Shown here one piece after another: positions 1-8,500 of a stretch of DNA of 64,000 bases. Origin of the DNA: Gordius sp. MW1 (Eukaryota; Nematomorpha; Gordioida; Gordea; Gordiidae); contig OZ038531.1 in NCBI GenBank assembly GCA_964036665.1, positions 11,408,168 to 11,472,167 on the forward strand, read 5' to 3'. The first letter of the stretch is position 1. Every line of letters begins with the position of its first letter. The notes beneath the pieces were generated by a model. The model did not search any database. It had not been told where the DNA came from and saw only the letters and a list, made by a program, of their open reading frames with translations. The translations under genes and the position numbers were made by a program.

Positions 1-250
1 AGGATAATAGGATTCTCAAATTGGCTTACTTTTATATATTTTTTTACGCTCTTTCACATAGAATCGAAAAAAATTAATATTTTTACCTCAAAATTTTTCA
101 CATATTTTTCTTTGAACCGTATTGATCCGATGAAAGTTGTCGTTTTCAGACGTGGTTTCTATGATCCCAAGTAAAAATTTATATGAATCTGAAAACTATT
201 ACTTTGAAATCATGATCGCATAATGCATTTTTTTAAAATTAAGCACTCAC

Positions 251-277
251 GTTGCGATACAACAAACTAATCGCAAC
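251..277. other. Inverted repeat, 8-bp arms with 11-bp loop (example)
   Basis: Arms GTTGCGAT (251-258) and ATCGCAAC (270-277) are perfect reverse complements around ACAACAAACTA. The arrangement recurs in every monomer with GTTGCGATAC. It is weakened by one mismatch in GTTGCGGTAC, GTGGCGATAC and GTAGCGATAC classes, and in GTAGCG monomers of class b also by ATCGCATC. Confidence 0.9.
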
Positions 278-1101
278 AATAAAACGTTGTCTTTTGTCAA
301 AATGATAGTTCTCGCAGCTTAAAACCTCTTTTCAGAAGTCAATCGAGGATAATAGGATTCTCAAATTGGCTTACTTTTATATATTTTTTCATGCTCTTTC
401 ACATAGAATCGAAAAAAATAAATATTTTTACCTCAAAATTTTTCACATATTTTTCTTTCTACCGTATGCATCCGATGAAAGGTGTCGTTTTCAGACATGG
501 TTTCTATGATAAATAGTAAAAATTTATCAGAATCTGAAAACTATTACTTTGAAATCATGATCGCATAGAGCAGTTTTCAAAAATTAAGCACTCACGTAGC
601 GATACAAAAAACTAATCGCATCAATAAAACGTTGTCTTTTGTCAAAATGAATAGCTCTGGCAGCTTAAAACCTCTTTGCGGAAGTCAATCGAGGATAATA
701 GGATTCTCAAACTGGCTTACTTTTATATATTTGTTTACGCTCTTTCACATAGAATCGAAAAAAATAAATATTTTTACCTCAAAATTTTTCACATATTTTT
801 CTTTGAACCGTATTCATCCGATGAAAGTTGTCGTTTTCAGACGTGGTTTCTATGATCCCAAGTAAAAATTTATCAGAATCTGAAAACTATTACTTTGAAA
901 TCATGATCGCATAGAGCCATTTTCAAAAATTAAGCACTCACGTTGCGGTACAACAAACTAATCGCAACAATAAAACGTTGTCTTTTGTCAAAATGATAGT
1001 TCTGGCAGCTTAAAACCTCTTTTCGGAAGTCAATCGAGGATAATAGGATTCTCAAATTGGCTTACTTTTATATATTTTTTTACGCTCTTTCACATAGAAT
1101 C

Positions 1102-1150
1102 GAAAAAAATAAATATTTTTACCTCAAAATTTTTCACATATTTTTCTTTG
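1102..1150. other. Run of A/T tracts, candidate bent DNA (example)
   Basis: Within 49 bp there are A7, T5, A4T5 and T5 tracts, with centres about 12-13 bp apart by hand count. Such tracts can give intrinsic curvature. The spacing is somewhat longer than one helical turn, so strong bending is not certain. Confidence 0.6.
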
Positions 1151-1157
1151 AACCGTA

Positions 1158-1170
1158 TTCATCCGATGAA
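1158..1170. other. 13-bp dyad TTCATC-C-GATGAA (example)
   Basis: A perfect 6+1+6 dyad present in monomers with GTATTCATCC. Classes with GTATGCATCC carry an ATGCAT palindrome there instead, and class k loses a pair through CCGATGTAAG. Confidence 0.9.
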
Positions 1171-1283
1171 AGTTGTCGTTTTCAGACGTGGTTTCTATGA
1201 TCCCAAGTAAAAATTTATCAGAATCTAAAAACTATTACTTTGAAATCATAATCGCATAGAGCAGTTTTCAAAAATTAAGCACT

Positions 1284-1289
1284 CACGTG
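1284..1289. promoter_or_regulatory. CACGTG hexamer (E-box-like), class d/e/d' only (example)
   Basis: CACGTG arises from CTCACGTGGCG, where other classes have CTCACGTTGCG or CTCACGTAGCG. It is present in d, e and d' monomers and absent from the others. It matches the core bound by bHLH proteins. Binding or function is not shown by the sequence. Confidence 0.45.
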
Positions 1290-1381
1290 GCGATACAACA
1301 AACTAATCGCAACAATAAAACGTTGTCTTTTGTCAAAATGATAGTTCTCTCAGCTTAAAACCTCTTTTCGGAAGTCAATCG

Positions 1382-1726
1382 AGGATAATAGGATTCTCAA
1401 ATTGGCTTACTTTTATATATTTTTTTACGCTCTTTCACATAGAATTGAAAAAAATAAATATTTTTACCTCAAAATTTTTCACATATTTTTCTTTGAACCG
1501 TATTCATCCGATGAAAGTTGTCGTTTTCAGACGTGGTTTCTATGATCCCAAGTAAAAATTTATCAGAATCTAAAAACTATTACTTTGAAATCATAATCGC
1601 ATAGAGCAGTTTTCAAAAATTAAGCACTCACGTGGCGATACAACAAACTAATCGCAACAATAAAACGTTGTCTTTTGTCAAAATGATAGTTCTCTCAGCT
1701 TAAAACCTCTTTTCAGAAGTCAATCG
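1382..1726. repeat. Reference monomer, class e
   Basis: Very close to class d (AATCTAAAAAC, CATAATCGC, CACGTGGCG, TTCTCTCAGC). It is distinguished by CTTTTCAGAAG at its end and, in most copies, by CTCTTTTACAT. The d-e pair behaves as a unit and is tandemly doubled at 5519-6898. Confidence 0.85.
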
Positions 1727-2071
1727 AGGATAATAGGATTCTCAAATTGGCTTACTTTTATATATTTTTTCATGCTCTTTCACATAGAATCGAAAAAAAT
1801 AAATATTTTTACCTCAAAATTATTCACATATTTTTCTTTCAACCGTATGCATCCGATGAAAGTTGTCGTTTTCAGACGTGGTTTCGATGATAAAAAGTAA
1901 AAATTTATCAGAATCAGAAAACTATTACTTTAAAATCATGATCGCATAGTAAATTTTTGAAAAATTAAGCACTCACGTTGCGATACAACAAACTAATCGC
2001 AACAATAAAACGTTGTCTTTTGTCAAAATGATAGTTCTCGCAGCTTAAAATCTCTTTTCGGAAGTAAATCG
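1727..2071. repeat. Reference monomer, class f
   Basis: Diagnostic sites are CATGCTCTTTCACATAG, AAAATTATTCACAT, TTTCAACCGTATGC, TTTCGATGATAAAAAG, CAGAATCAGAAAAC, TTTAAAATC and ATAGTAAATTTTTG. The copy ends in AAAATCTC and GAAGTAAATCG. A sub-variant with GATCGAATAG is confined to 6899-21730. A sub-variant with GATGATAGAAAG marks the middle region (27590, 31725, 38270). Confidence 0.9.
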
Positions 2072-2416
2072 AGGATAATAGGATTCTCAAATTGGCTTAC
2101 TTTTATATATTTTTTCATGCTCTTTCACAGAGAATCGAAAAAAATAAAAATTTTTACCTCAAAATTTTTCACATATTTTTCTTTGAACCGTATTCATCCG
2201 ATGAAAGTTGTCGTTTTCAGACGTGGTTTCTATGATCCCAAGTAAAAATTTATCAGAATCTGAAAACTATTACTTTGAAATCATGATCGCATAGAGCCTT
2301 TTTCAAAAATTAAGCACTCACGTTGCGGTACTACAAACTAATCGCAACAATAAAACGTTGTCTTTTGTCAAAATGATAGTTCTCGCAGCTAAAAACCTCT
2401 TTTCGGAAGTCAATCG
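2072..2416. repeat. Reference monomer, class g
   Basis: Recognised by CATGCTCTTTCACAGAG, AAATAAAAATTTTT, GAACCGTATTCATCC, CTATGATCCC, GAGCCTTTTTC and GTTGCGGTACTAC. It follows class f. In the middle region g copies have AAATAAATATTTTT and GAGCCATTTTC instead. Confidence 0.9.
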
Positions 2417-2760
2417 AGGATAATAGGATTCTCAAATTGGCTTACTTTTATATATTTTTTTACGCTCTTTCACATAGAATCGAAAAAAATAAATATTTTT
2501 GCCTCAAAATTTTTCACATATTTTTCTTTGAACCGTATTCATCCGATGAAAGCTGTCGTTTTCAGACGTGGTTTCTATGATCCCAAGTAAAAATTTATCA
2601 GAATTTTAAAACTATTACTTTGAAATCATAATCGCATAGAGCATTTTCAAAAATTAAGCACTCACGTTGCGATACAACAAACTAATCGCAACAATAAAAC
2701 GTTGTCTTTTGTCAAAATGATAGTTCTCGCAGCTTAAAACCTCTTTTCGGAAGTCAATCG
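2417..2760. repeat. Reference monomer, class h
   Basis: Diagnostic sites are ATTTTTGCCTC (G for A), GAAAGCTGTCG, CAGAATTTTAAAAC and GCATAGAGCATTTTC, which is one base shorter than other classes. Copies start at 12767, 22076, 28278, 42056 and 47224. The later ones also have TTTTAACCG and, at 42056 and 47224, a short deletion in AATTTTAAAATTAC. Confidence 0.9.
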
Positions 2761-3105
2761 AGGATAATAGGATTCTCAAATTGGCTTACTTTTATATATT
2801 TTTTCATGCTCTTTCACATAGAATCGAAAAAAATAAATATTTTTACCTCAAAATTTTTCACATATTTTTCTTTCTACCGTATGCATCCGATGAAAGTTGT
2901 CGTTTTCAGACGTGGTTTCTATGATCCCAAGTGAAAATTTATCAGAATCTGAAAACTATTACTTTGAAATCATGATCGCATAGAGCCATTTTCAAAAATT
3001 AAGCACTCACGTTGCGGTACAACATACTAATCGCAACAATAAAACGTTGTCTTTTGTCAAAATGATAGTTCTCGCAGCTTAAAACCTCTTTGCGGAAGTC
3101 AATCG
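2761..3105. repeat. Reference monomer, class i
   Basis: Recognised by TTTCTACCGTATGC combined with GAAAGTTG (not GAAAGGTG), CCCAAGTGAAAA, GAGCCATTTTC and GTTGCGGTACAACATAC. Copies start at 13111, 22420, 28622, 32066, 38611 and 47565. It always lies between h (or f/h) and j. Confidence 0.88.
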
Positions 3106-3450
3106 AGGATAATAGGATTCTCAAATTGGCTTACTTTTATATATTTTTTTACGCTCTTTCACATAGAATCGAAAAAAATAAATATTTTTACCTCAAAATT
3201 TTTCACATATTTTTCTTTGAACCGTATTCATCCGATGAAAGTTGTCGTTTTCAGACGTGGTTTCTATGATCCCAAGTAAAAATTTATCAGAATCTGAAAA
3301 CTATTACTTTGAAATCATGATCGCATAGAGCAGTTTCCAAAAATTAAGCACTCACGTTGCGATACAACAAACTAATCGCAACAATAAAACGTTGTCTTTT
3401 GTCAAAATGATAGTTCTCGCAGCTTAAAACCTCTTTTCGGATGTCAATCG
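3106..3450. repeat. Reference monomer, class j
   Basis: A near-consensus monomer marked by GAGCAGTTTCCAAAAATT. In the middle region it also has CCGATAAAAGTTG. Copies in the right region have GGTGTCTATG (52386, 53076, 57897) or TTTGGACCG with AACCATTAC (54109, 58930). Confidence 0.88.
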
Positions 3451-3794
3451 AGGATAATAGGATTCTCAAATTGGCTTACTTTTATATATTTTTTCATGCG
3501 GTTTCACATAGAATCGAAAAAAATAAATATTTTTACCCCAAAATTTTTCATATATTTTTCTTACAACCGTATGCATCCGATGTAAGTTGTCGTTTTCAGA
3601 CGTGGTTTCGATGATAAAAAGTAAAAATTTATCAGAATCAGAAAACTATTACTTTAAAATCATGATCGCATAGTGAATTTTTGAAAAATTAAGCACTCAC
3701 GTTGCGATACAACAAACTAATCGCAACAATAAAAGTTGTCTTTTGTCAAAATGATAGTTCTCGCAGCTTAAAACCTCTTTGCGGAAGTCAATCG
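3451..3794. repeat. Reference monomer, class k (most diverged class)
   Basis: This class has many private changes: CATGCGGTTTCAC, TTTTTACCCCAAAA, TTCATATATTT, TTCTTACAACCG, CCGATGTAAG, TTTCGATGATAAAAAG, ATAGTGAATTTTTG, and loss of the C in AAAACGTTG, leaving AATAAAAGTTG. The single-base loss removes the AACGTT palindrome present in nearly all other monomers and shifts the frame, which opens an 88-codon ORF in some copies. The class is normally followed by l. Copies occur in all parts of the window, for example 8283, 9317, 23110, 23799, 29311, 32755, 35168, 39299, 44465 (5' half only), 48254, 54454, 59275 and 62717. Confidence 0.93.
3676..3690. other. 15-bp dyad AATTTTT-G-AAAAATT in class k (example)
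   Basis: A perfect 7+1+7 dyad created by the class k/f/a-type change to ATTTTTGAAAAATT, where most monomers have CATTTTCAAAAATT or CAGTTTTCAAAAATT. Confidence 0.85.
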
Positions 3795-4138
3795 AGGATA
3801 ATAGGATTCTCAAATTGGCTTACTTTTATATATTTTTTTACCTCTTTCACATAGAATCGAAAAAAATAAATTTTTTTACCTCAAAATTTTTGCACATATT
3901 TTTCTTTGAACCGTATTCATCTGATGAAAGTTGTCGTTTTCAGACGTGGTTTCTATGATCCCAAGTGAAAATTTATCAGAATCTGAAAACTTTACTTTGA
4001 AATCATGATCGCATAGAGCCATTTTCAAAAATTAACCACTCACGTTGCGGTACAACAAACTAATCGCAACAATAAAACGTTGTCTATTGTCAAAATGATA
4101 GTTCTCGCATCTTAAAACCTCTTTTCGGAATTCAATCG
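3795..4138. repeat. Reference monomer, class l
   Basis: Recognised by TTTTTTTACCTCTTTCAC (loss of the G of TACGCTC), AAATTTTTTTACC, GTATTCATCTG, CCCAAGTGAAAA, AATTAACCACTC, GTCTATTGTC and CTCGCATCTT. Copies of the middle region also have GGCTTAATTTT. It follows k almost without exception and is normally followed by m. Confidence 0.92.
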
Positions 4139-4482
4139 AGGATAATAGGATTCTCAATTGGCTTACTTTTATATATTTTTTCATGCTCTTTCACATAGAA
4201 TCGAAAAAAATAAATATTTTTACCTCAAAATTTTTCACATATTTTTCTTTCTACCGTATGCATCCGATGAAAGGTGTCGTTTTCAGACATGGTTTCTATG
4301 ATAAAAAGTAAAAATTTATCAGAATCTGAAAACTTTTACTTTGAAATCATGATCGCATAGAGCAGTTTTCAAAAATTAAGCACTCACGTAGCGATACAAA
4401 AAACTAATCGCAACATAAAACGTTGTCTTTTGTCAAAATGAATAGTTCTGGCAGCTTAAAACCTCTTTGCGGAAGTCAATCG
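4139..4482. repeat. Reference monomer, class m
   Basis: Recognised by TTTCTACCGTATGC, GAAAGGTG, GACATGG with GATAAAAAG, and AACTTTTACTTTG. In the left region it ends GTAGCGATACAAAA, AACATAAAACG, GAATAGTTCTGG. In the middle region it ends GAGCCATTTTC, GCACTAACGTTGCG, CTATTGTC. This copy also lacks one A near its start (CTCAATTGGC). Confidence 0.9.
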
Positions 4483-4827
4483 AGGATAATAGGATTCTCA
4501 AACTGGCTTACTTTTATATATTTTTTTACGCTCTTTCACATAGAATCGAAAAAAATAAATATTTTTACCTCAAAATTTTTCACATATTTTTCTTTGAACC
4601 GTATTGATCCGATGAAAGTTGTCGTTTTCAGACGTGGTTTCTATGATCCCAAGTAAAAATTTATATGAATCTGAAAACTATTACTTTGAAATCATGATCG
4701 CATAATGCATTTTTGAAAAATTAAGCACTCACGTTACGATACAACAAACTAATCGCAACAATAAAACGTTGTCTTTTGTCAAAATGATAGTTCTCGCAGC
4801 TTAAAACCTCTTTTCAGAAGTCAATCG
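4483..4827. repeat. Reference monomer, class a
   Basis: Diagnostic sites are AAACTGGC near the start, GTATTGATCC instead of GTATTCATCC, TATATGAATCTG in place of TATCAGAATCTG, and GCATAATGCATTTTTG in place of the usual GCATAGAGC. Copies occur at 1, 4483, 10351 and 14146. It always follows class m where m is present, and opens each 13-mer-type unit. The copy at 1 has AAATTGGC rather than AAACTGGC. Confidence 0.88.
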
Positions 4828-5173
4828 AGGATAATAGGATTCTCAAATTGGCTTACTTTTATATATTTTTTCATGCTCCTTCACATAGAATCGAAAAAAA
4901 TAAATATTTTTACCTCAATATTTTTCACATATTTTTCTTTCTACCGTATGCATCCGATGAAAGGTGTCGTTTTCAGACATGGTTTCTATGATAAATAGTA
5001 AAATTTTATCAGAATCAGAAAACTATTACATTGAAATCATGATCGCATAGAGCAGTTTTCAAAAATTAAGCACTCACGTAGCGATACAAAAAACTAATCG
5101 CATCAATAAAACGTTGTCTTTTGTCAAAATGAATAGTTCTGGCAGCTTAAAACCTCTTTGCGGAAGTCAATCG
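4828..5173. repeat. Reference monomer, class b
   Basis: Recognised by CATGCTCCTTCAC, CTCAATATTTTT, TTTCTACCGTATGC, GAAAGGTG, GACATGG and GATAAATAG, then GTAGCGATACAAAA, ATCGCATCAAT and the one-base insertion GAATAGTTCTGG. That insertion makes the class 346 bp and opens the reading frame of the recurrent 77-codon ORF across the b-c junction. Near-identical copies start at 10696, 14491, 16562 and 20005. The copy at 346 lacks the CTCCTTC and AATATTTTT changes. Confidence 0.88.
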
Positions 5174-5518
5174 AGGATAATAGGATTCTCAAACTGGCTT
5201 ACTTTTATATATTTGTTTACGCTCTTTCACATAGAATCGAAAAAAATAAATATTTTTACCTCAAAATTTTTCACATATTTTTCTTTGAACCGTATTCATC
5301 CGATGAAAGTTGTCGTTTTCAGACGTGGTTTCTATGATCCCAAGTAAAAATTTATCAGAATCTGAAAACTATTACTTTGATATCATGATCGCATAGAGCC
5401 ATTTTCAAAAATTAAGCACTCACGTTGCGGTACAACAAACTAATCGCAACAATAAAACGTTGTTTTTTGTCAAAATGATAGTTCTGGCAGCTTAAAACCT
5501 CTTTTCGGAAGTCAATCG
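5174..5518. repeat. Reference monomer, class c
   Basis: Recognised by AAACTGGC, TATTTGTTTACGC (a G in the T run), GAACCGTATTCATCC, GAGCCATTTTC, GTTGCGGTACAAC and CTGGCAGC. Copies start at 692, 14837, 16908 (with an 8-bp deletion) and 20351. The copy at 11042 lacks the AAACTGGC and TTTGTTT changes and looks like an e/c hybrid. The copies at 55827 and 60647 carry AAACTGGCTCAC and CTCTTACAC. Confidence 0.88.
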
Positions 5519-8500
5519 AGGATAATAGGATTCTCAAATTGGCTTACTTTTATATATTTTTTTACGCTCTTTCACATAGAATCGAAAAAAATAAATATTT
5601 TTACCTCAAAATTTTTCACATATTTTTCTTTGAACCGTATTCATCCGATGAAAGTTGTCGTTTTCAGACGTGGTTTCTATGATCCCAAGTAAAAATTTAT
5701 CAGAATCTAAAAACTATTACTTTGAAATCATAATCGCATAGAGCAGTTTTCAAAAATTAAGCACTCACGTGGCGATACAACAAACTAATCGCAACAATAA
5801 AACGTTGTCTTTTGTCAAAATGATAGTTCTCTCAGCTTAAAACCTCTTTTCGGAAGTCAATCGAGGATAATAGGATTCTCAAATTGGCTTACTTTTATAT
5901 ATTTTTTTACGCTCTTTTACATAGAATCGAAAAAAATAAGTATTTTTACCTCAAAATTTTTCACATATTTTTCTTTGAACCGTATTCATCCGATGAAAGT
6001 TGTCGTTTTCAGACGTGGTTTCTATGATCCCAAGTAAAAATTTATCAGAATCTAAAAACTATTACTTTGAAATCATAATCGCATAGAGCAGTTTTCAAAA
6101 ATTAAGCACTCACGTTGCGGTACAACAAACTAATCGCAACAATAAAACGTTGTTTTTTGTCAAAATGATAGTTCTGGCAGCTTAAAACCTCTTTTCGGAA
6201 GTCAATCGAGGATAATAGGATTCTCAAATTGGCTTACTTTTATATATTTTTTTACGCTCTTTCACATAGAATCGAAAAAAATAAATATTTTTACCTCAAA
6301 ATTTTTCACATATTTTTCTTTGAACCGTATTCATCCGATGAAAGTTGTCGTTTTCAGACGTGGTTTCTATGATCCCAAGTAAAAATTTATCAGAATCTAA
6401 AAACTATTACTTTGAAATCATAATCGCATAGAGCAGTTTTCAAAAATTAAGCACTCACGTGGCGATACAACAAACTAATCGCAACAATAAAACGTTGTCT
6501 TTTGTCAAAATGATAGTTCTCTCAGCTTAAAACCTCTTTTCGGAAGTCAATCGAGGATAATAGGATTCTCAAATTGGCTTACTTTTATATATTTTTTTAC
6601 GCTCTTTTACATAGAATCGAAAAAAATAAATATTTTTACCTCAAAATTTTTCACATATTTTTCTTTGAACCGTATTCATCCGATGAAAGTTGTCGTTTTC
6701 AGACGTGGTTTCTATGATCCCAAGTAAAAATTTATCAGAATCTAAAAACTATTACTTTGAAATCATAATCGCATAGAGCAGTTTTCAAAAATTAAGCACT
6801 CACGTGGCGATACAACAAACTAATCGCAACAATAAAACGTTGTCTTTTGTCAAAATGATAGTTCTCTCAGCTTAAAACCTCTTTTCAGAAGTCAATCGAG
6901 GATAATAGGATTCTCAAATTGGCTTACTTTTATATATTTTTTCATGCTCTTTCACATAGAATCGAAAAAAATAAATATTTTTACCTCAAAATTATTCACA
7001 TATTTTTCTTTCAACCGTATGCATCCGATGAAAGTTGTCGTTTTCAGACGTGGTTTCGATGATAAAAAGTAAAAATTTATCAGAATCAGAAAACTATTAC
7101 TTTAAAATCATGATCGAATAGTAAATTTTTGAAAAATTAAGCACTCACGTTGCGATACAACAAACTAATCGCAACAATAAAACGTTGTCTTTTGTCAAAA
7201 TGATAGTTCTCGCAGCTTAAAATCTCTTTTCGGAAGTAAATCGAGGATAATAGGATTCTCAAATTGGCTTACTTTTATATATTTTTTCATGCTCTTTCAC
7301 ATAGAATCGAAAAAAATAAATATTTTTACCTCAAAATTATTCACATATTTTTCTTTCAACCGTATGCATCCGATGAAAGTTGTCGTTTTCAGACGTGGTT
7401 TCGATGATAAAAAGTAAAAATTTATCAGAATCAGAAAACTATTACTTTAAAATCATGATCGAATAGTAAATTTTTGAAAAATTAAGCACTCACGTTGCGA
7501 TACAACAAACTAATCGCAACAATAAAACGTTGTCTTTTGTCAAAATGATAGTTCTCGCAGCTTAAAATCTCTTTTCGGAAGTAAATCGAGGATAATAGGA
7601 TTCTCAAATTGGCTTACTTTTATATATTTTTTCATGCTCTTTCACAGAGAATCGAAAAAAATAAAAATTTTTACCTCAAAATTTTTCACATATTTTTCTT
7701 TGAACCGTATTCATCCGATGAAAGTTGTCGTTTTCAGACGTGGTTTCTATGATCCCAAGTAAAAATTTATCAGAATCTGAAAACTATTACTTTGAAATCA
7801 TGATCGCATAGAGCCTTTTTCAAAAATTAAGCACTCACGTTGCGGTACTACAAACTAATCGCAACAATAAAACGTTGTCTTTTGTCAAAATGATAGTTCT
7901 CGCAGCTTAAAACCTCTTTTCGGAAGTCAATCGAGGATAATAGGATTCTCAAATTGGCTTACTTTTATATATTTTTTTACGCTCTTTCACATAGAATCGA
8001 AAAAAATAAATATTTTTGCCTCAAAATTTTTCACATATTTTTCTTTGAACCGTATTCATCCGATGAAAGCGGTCGTTTTCAGACGTGGTTTCTATGATCC
8101 CAAGTAAAAATTTATCAGAATTTTAAAACTATTACTTTGAAATCATGATCGCATAGAGCAGTTTCCAAAAATTAAGCACTCACGTTGCGATACAACAAAC
8201 TAATCGCAACAATAAAACGTTGTCTTTTGTCAAAATGATAGTTCTCGCACGCAGCTTAAAACCTCTTTTCGGAAGTCAATCGAGGATAATAGGATTCTCA
8301 AATTGGCTTACTTTTATATATTTTTTCATGCGGTTTCACATAGAATCGAAAAAAATAAATATTTTTACCCCAAAATTTTTCATATATTTTTCTTACAACC
8401 GTATGCATCCGATGTAAGTTGTCGTTTTCAGACGTGGTTTCGATGATAAAAAGTAAAATTTTATCAGAATCAGAAAACTATTACTTTAAAATCATGATCG

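Larger units (their letters stand above)
1037..1381. repeat. Reference monomer, class d (345 bp)
   Basis: This is a convenient reference for the monomer. In order it holds the AGGATAATAGG start, a T run followed by TACGCTC, an A/T-tract block (1102-1150), GAACCGTATTCATCC, the dyad TTCATC-C-GATGAA (1158-1170), CTATGATCCCAAG, then AATCTAAAAAC, CATAATCGCATAGAGCAG, and the GTGGCGATAC region. Class d is recognised by AATCTAAAAAC, CATAATCGC and CACGTGGCG (an E-box-like CACGTG at 1284-1289), followed by TTCTCTCAGC. Class d is found throughout the left and middle parts. A derivative, d', carries CTATTGTC and CTCGCATC at its 3' end. Confidence 0.93.
1..4482. repeat. Higher-order repeat, canonical 13-mer (abcdefghijklm)
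   Basis: Thirteen monomers, each of a different class, are followed at 4483 by class a again, giving a unit of 4482 bp. The unit 1-1381 matches 4483-5863 class by class. Because the window opens within the first few bases of class a, an earlier copy may lie to the left. This is the only complete one-of-each unit in the window. Confidence 0.87.

Noticed and set aside
270-277. RNA stem under selection at the GTTGCGAT/ATCGCAAC inverted repeat
   Set aside because: Classes that change one arm do not show the matching change in the other, so there is no covariation to support a conserved RNA structure.
632-865. Recurrent 77-codon ORF (also 4423, 5114, 10291, 10982, 14086, 14777, 16848, 20291, 55767, 60587)
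   Set aside because: It starts at a TTG, spans the junction of two satellite monomers, and is open only because of a one-base insertion (GAATAGTTCT for GATAGTTCT). Most monomers have a stop in this frame. The product is a low-complexity F/Y/I/K-rich peptide with no recognisable domain.
1370-1385. Possible CENP-B box near CTTTTCGGAAGTCAATCG
   Set aside because: The TTCG core is present, but the required A and CGGG positions of the CENP-B box do not match, and there is no CCCG for a minus-strand match in the monomer consensus.
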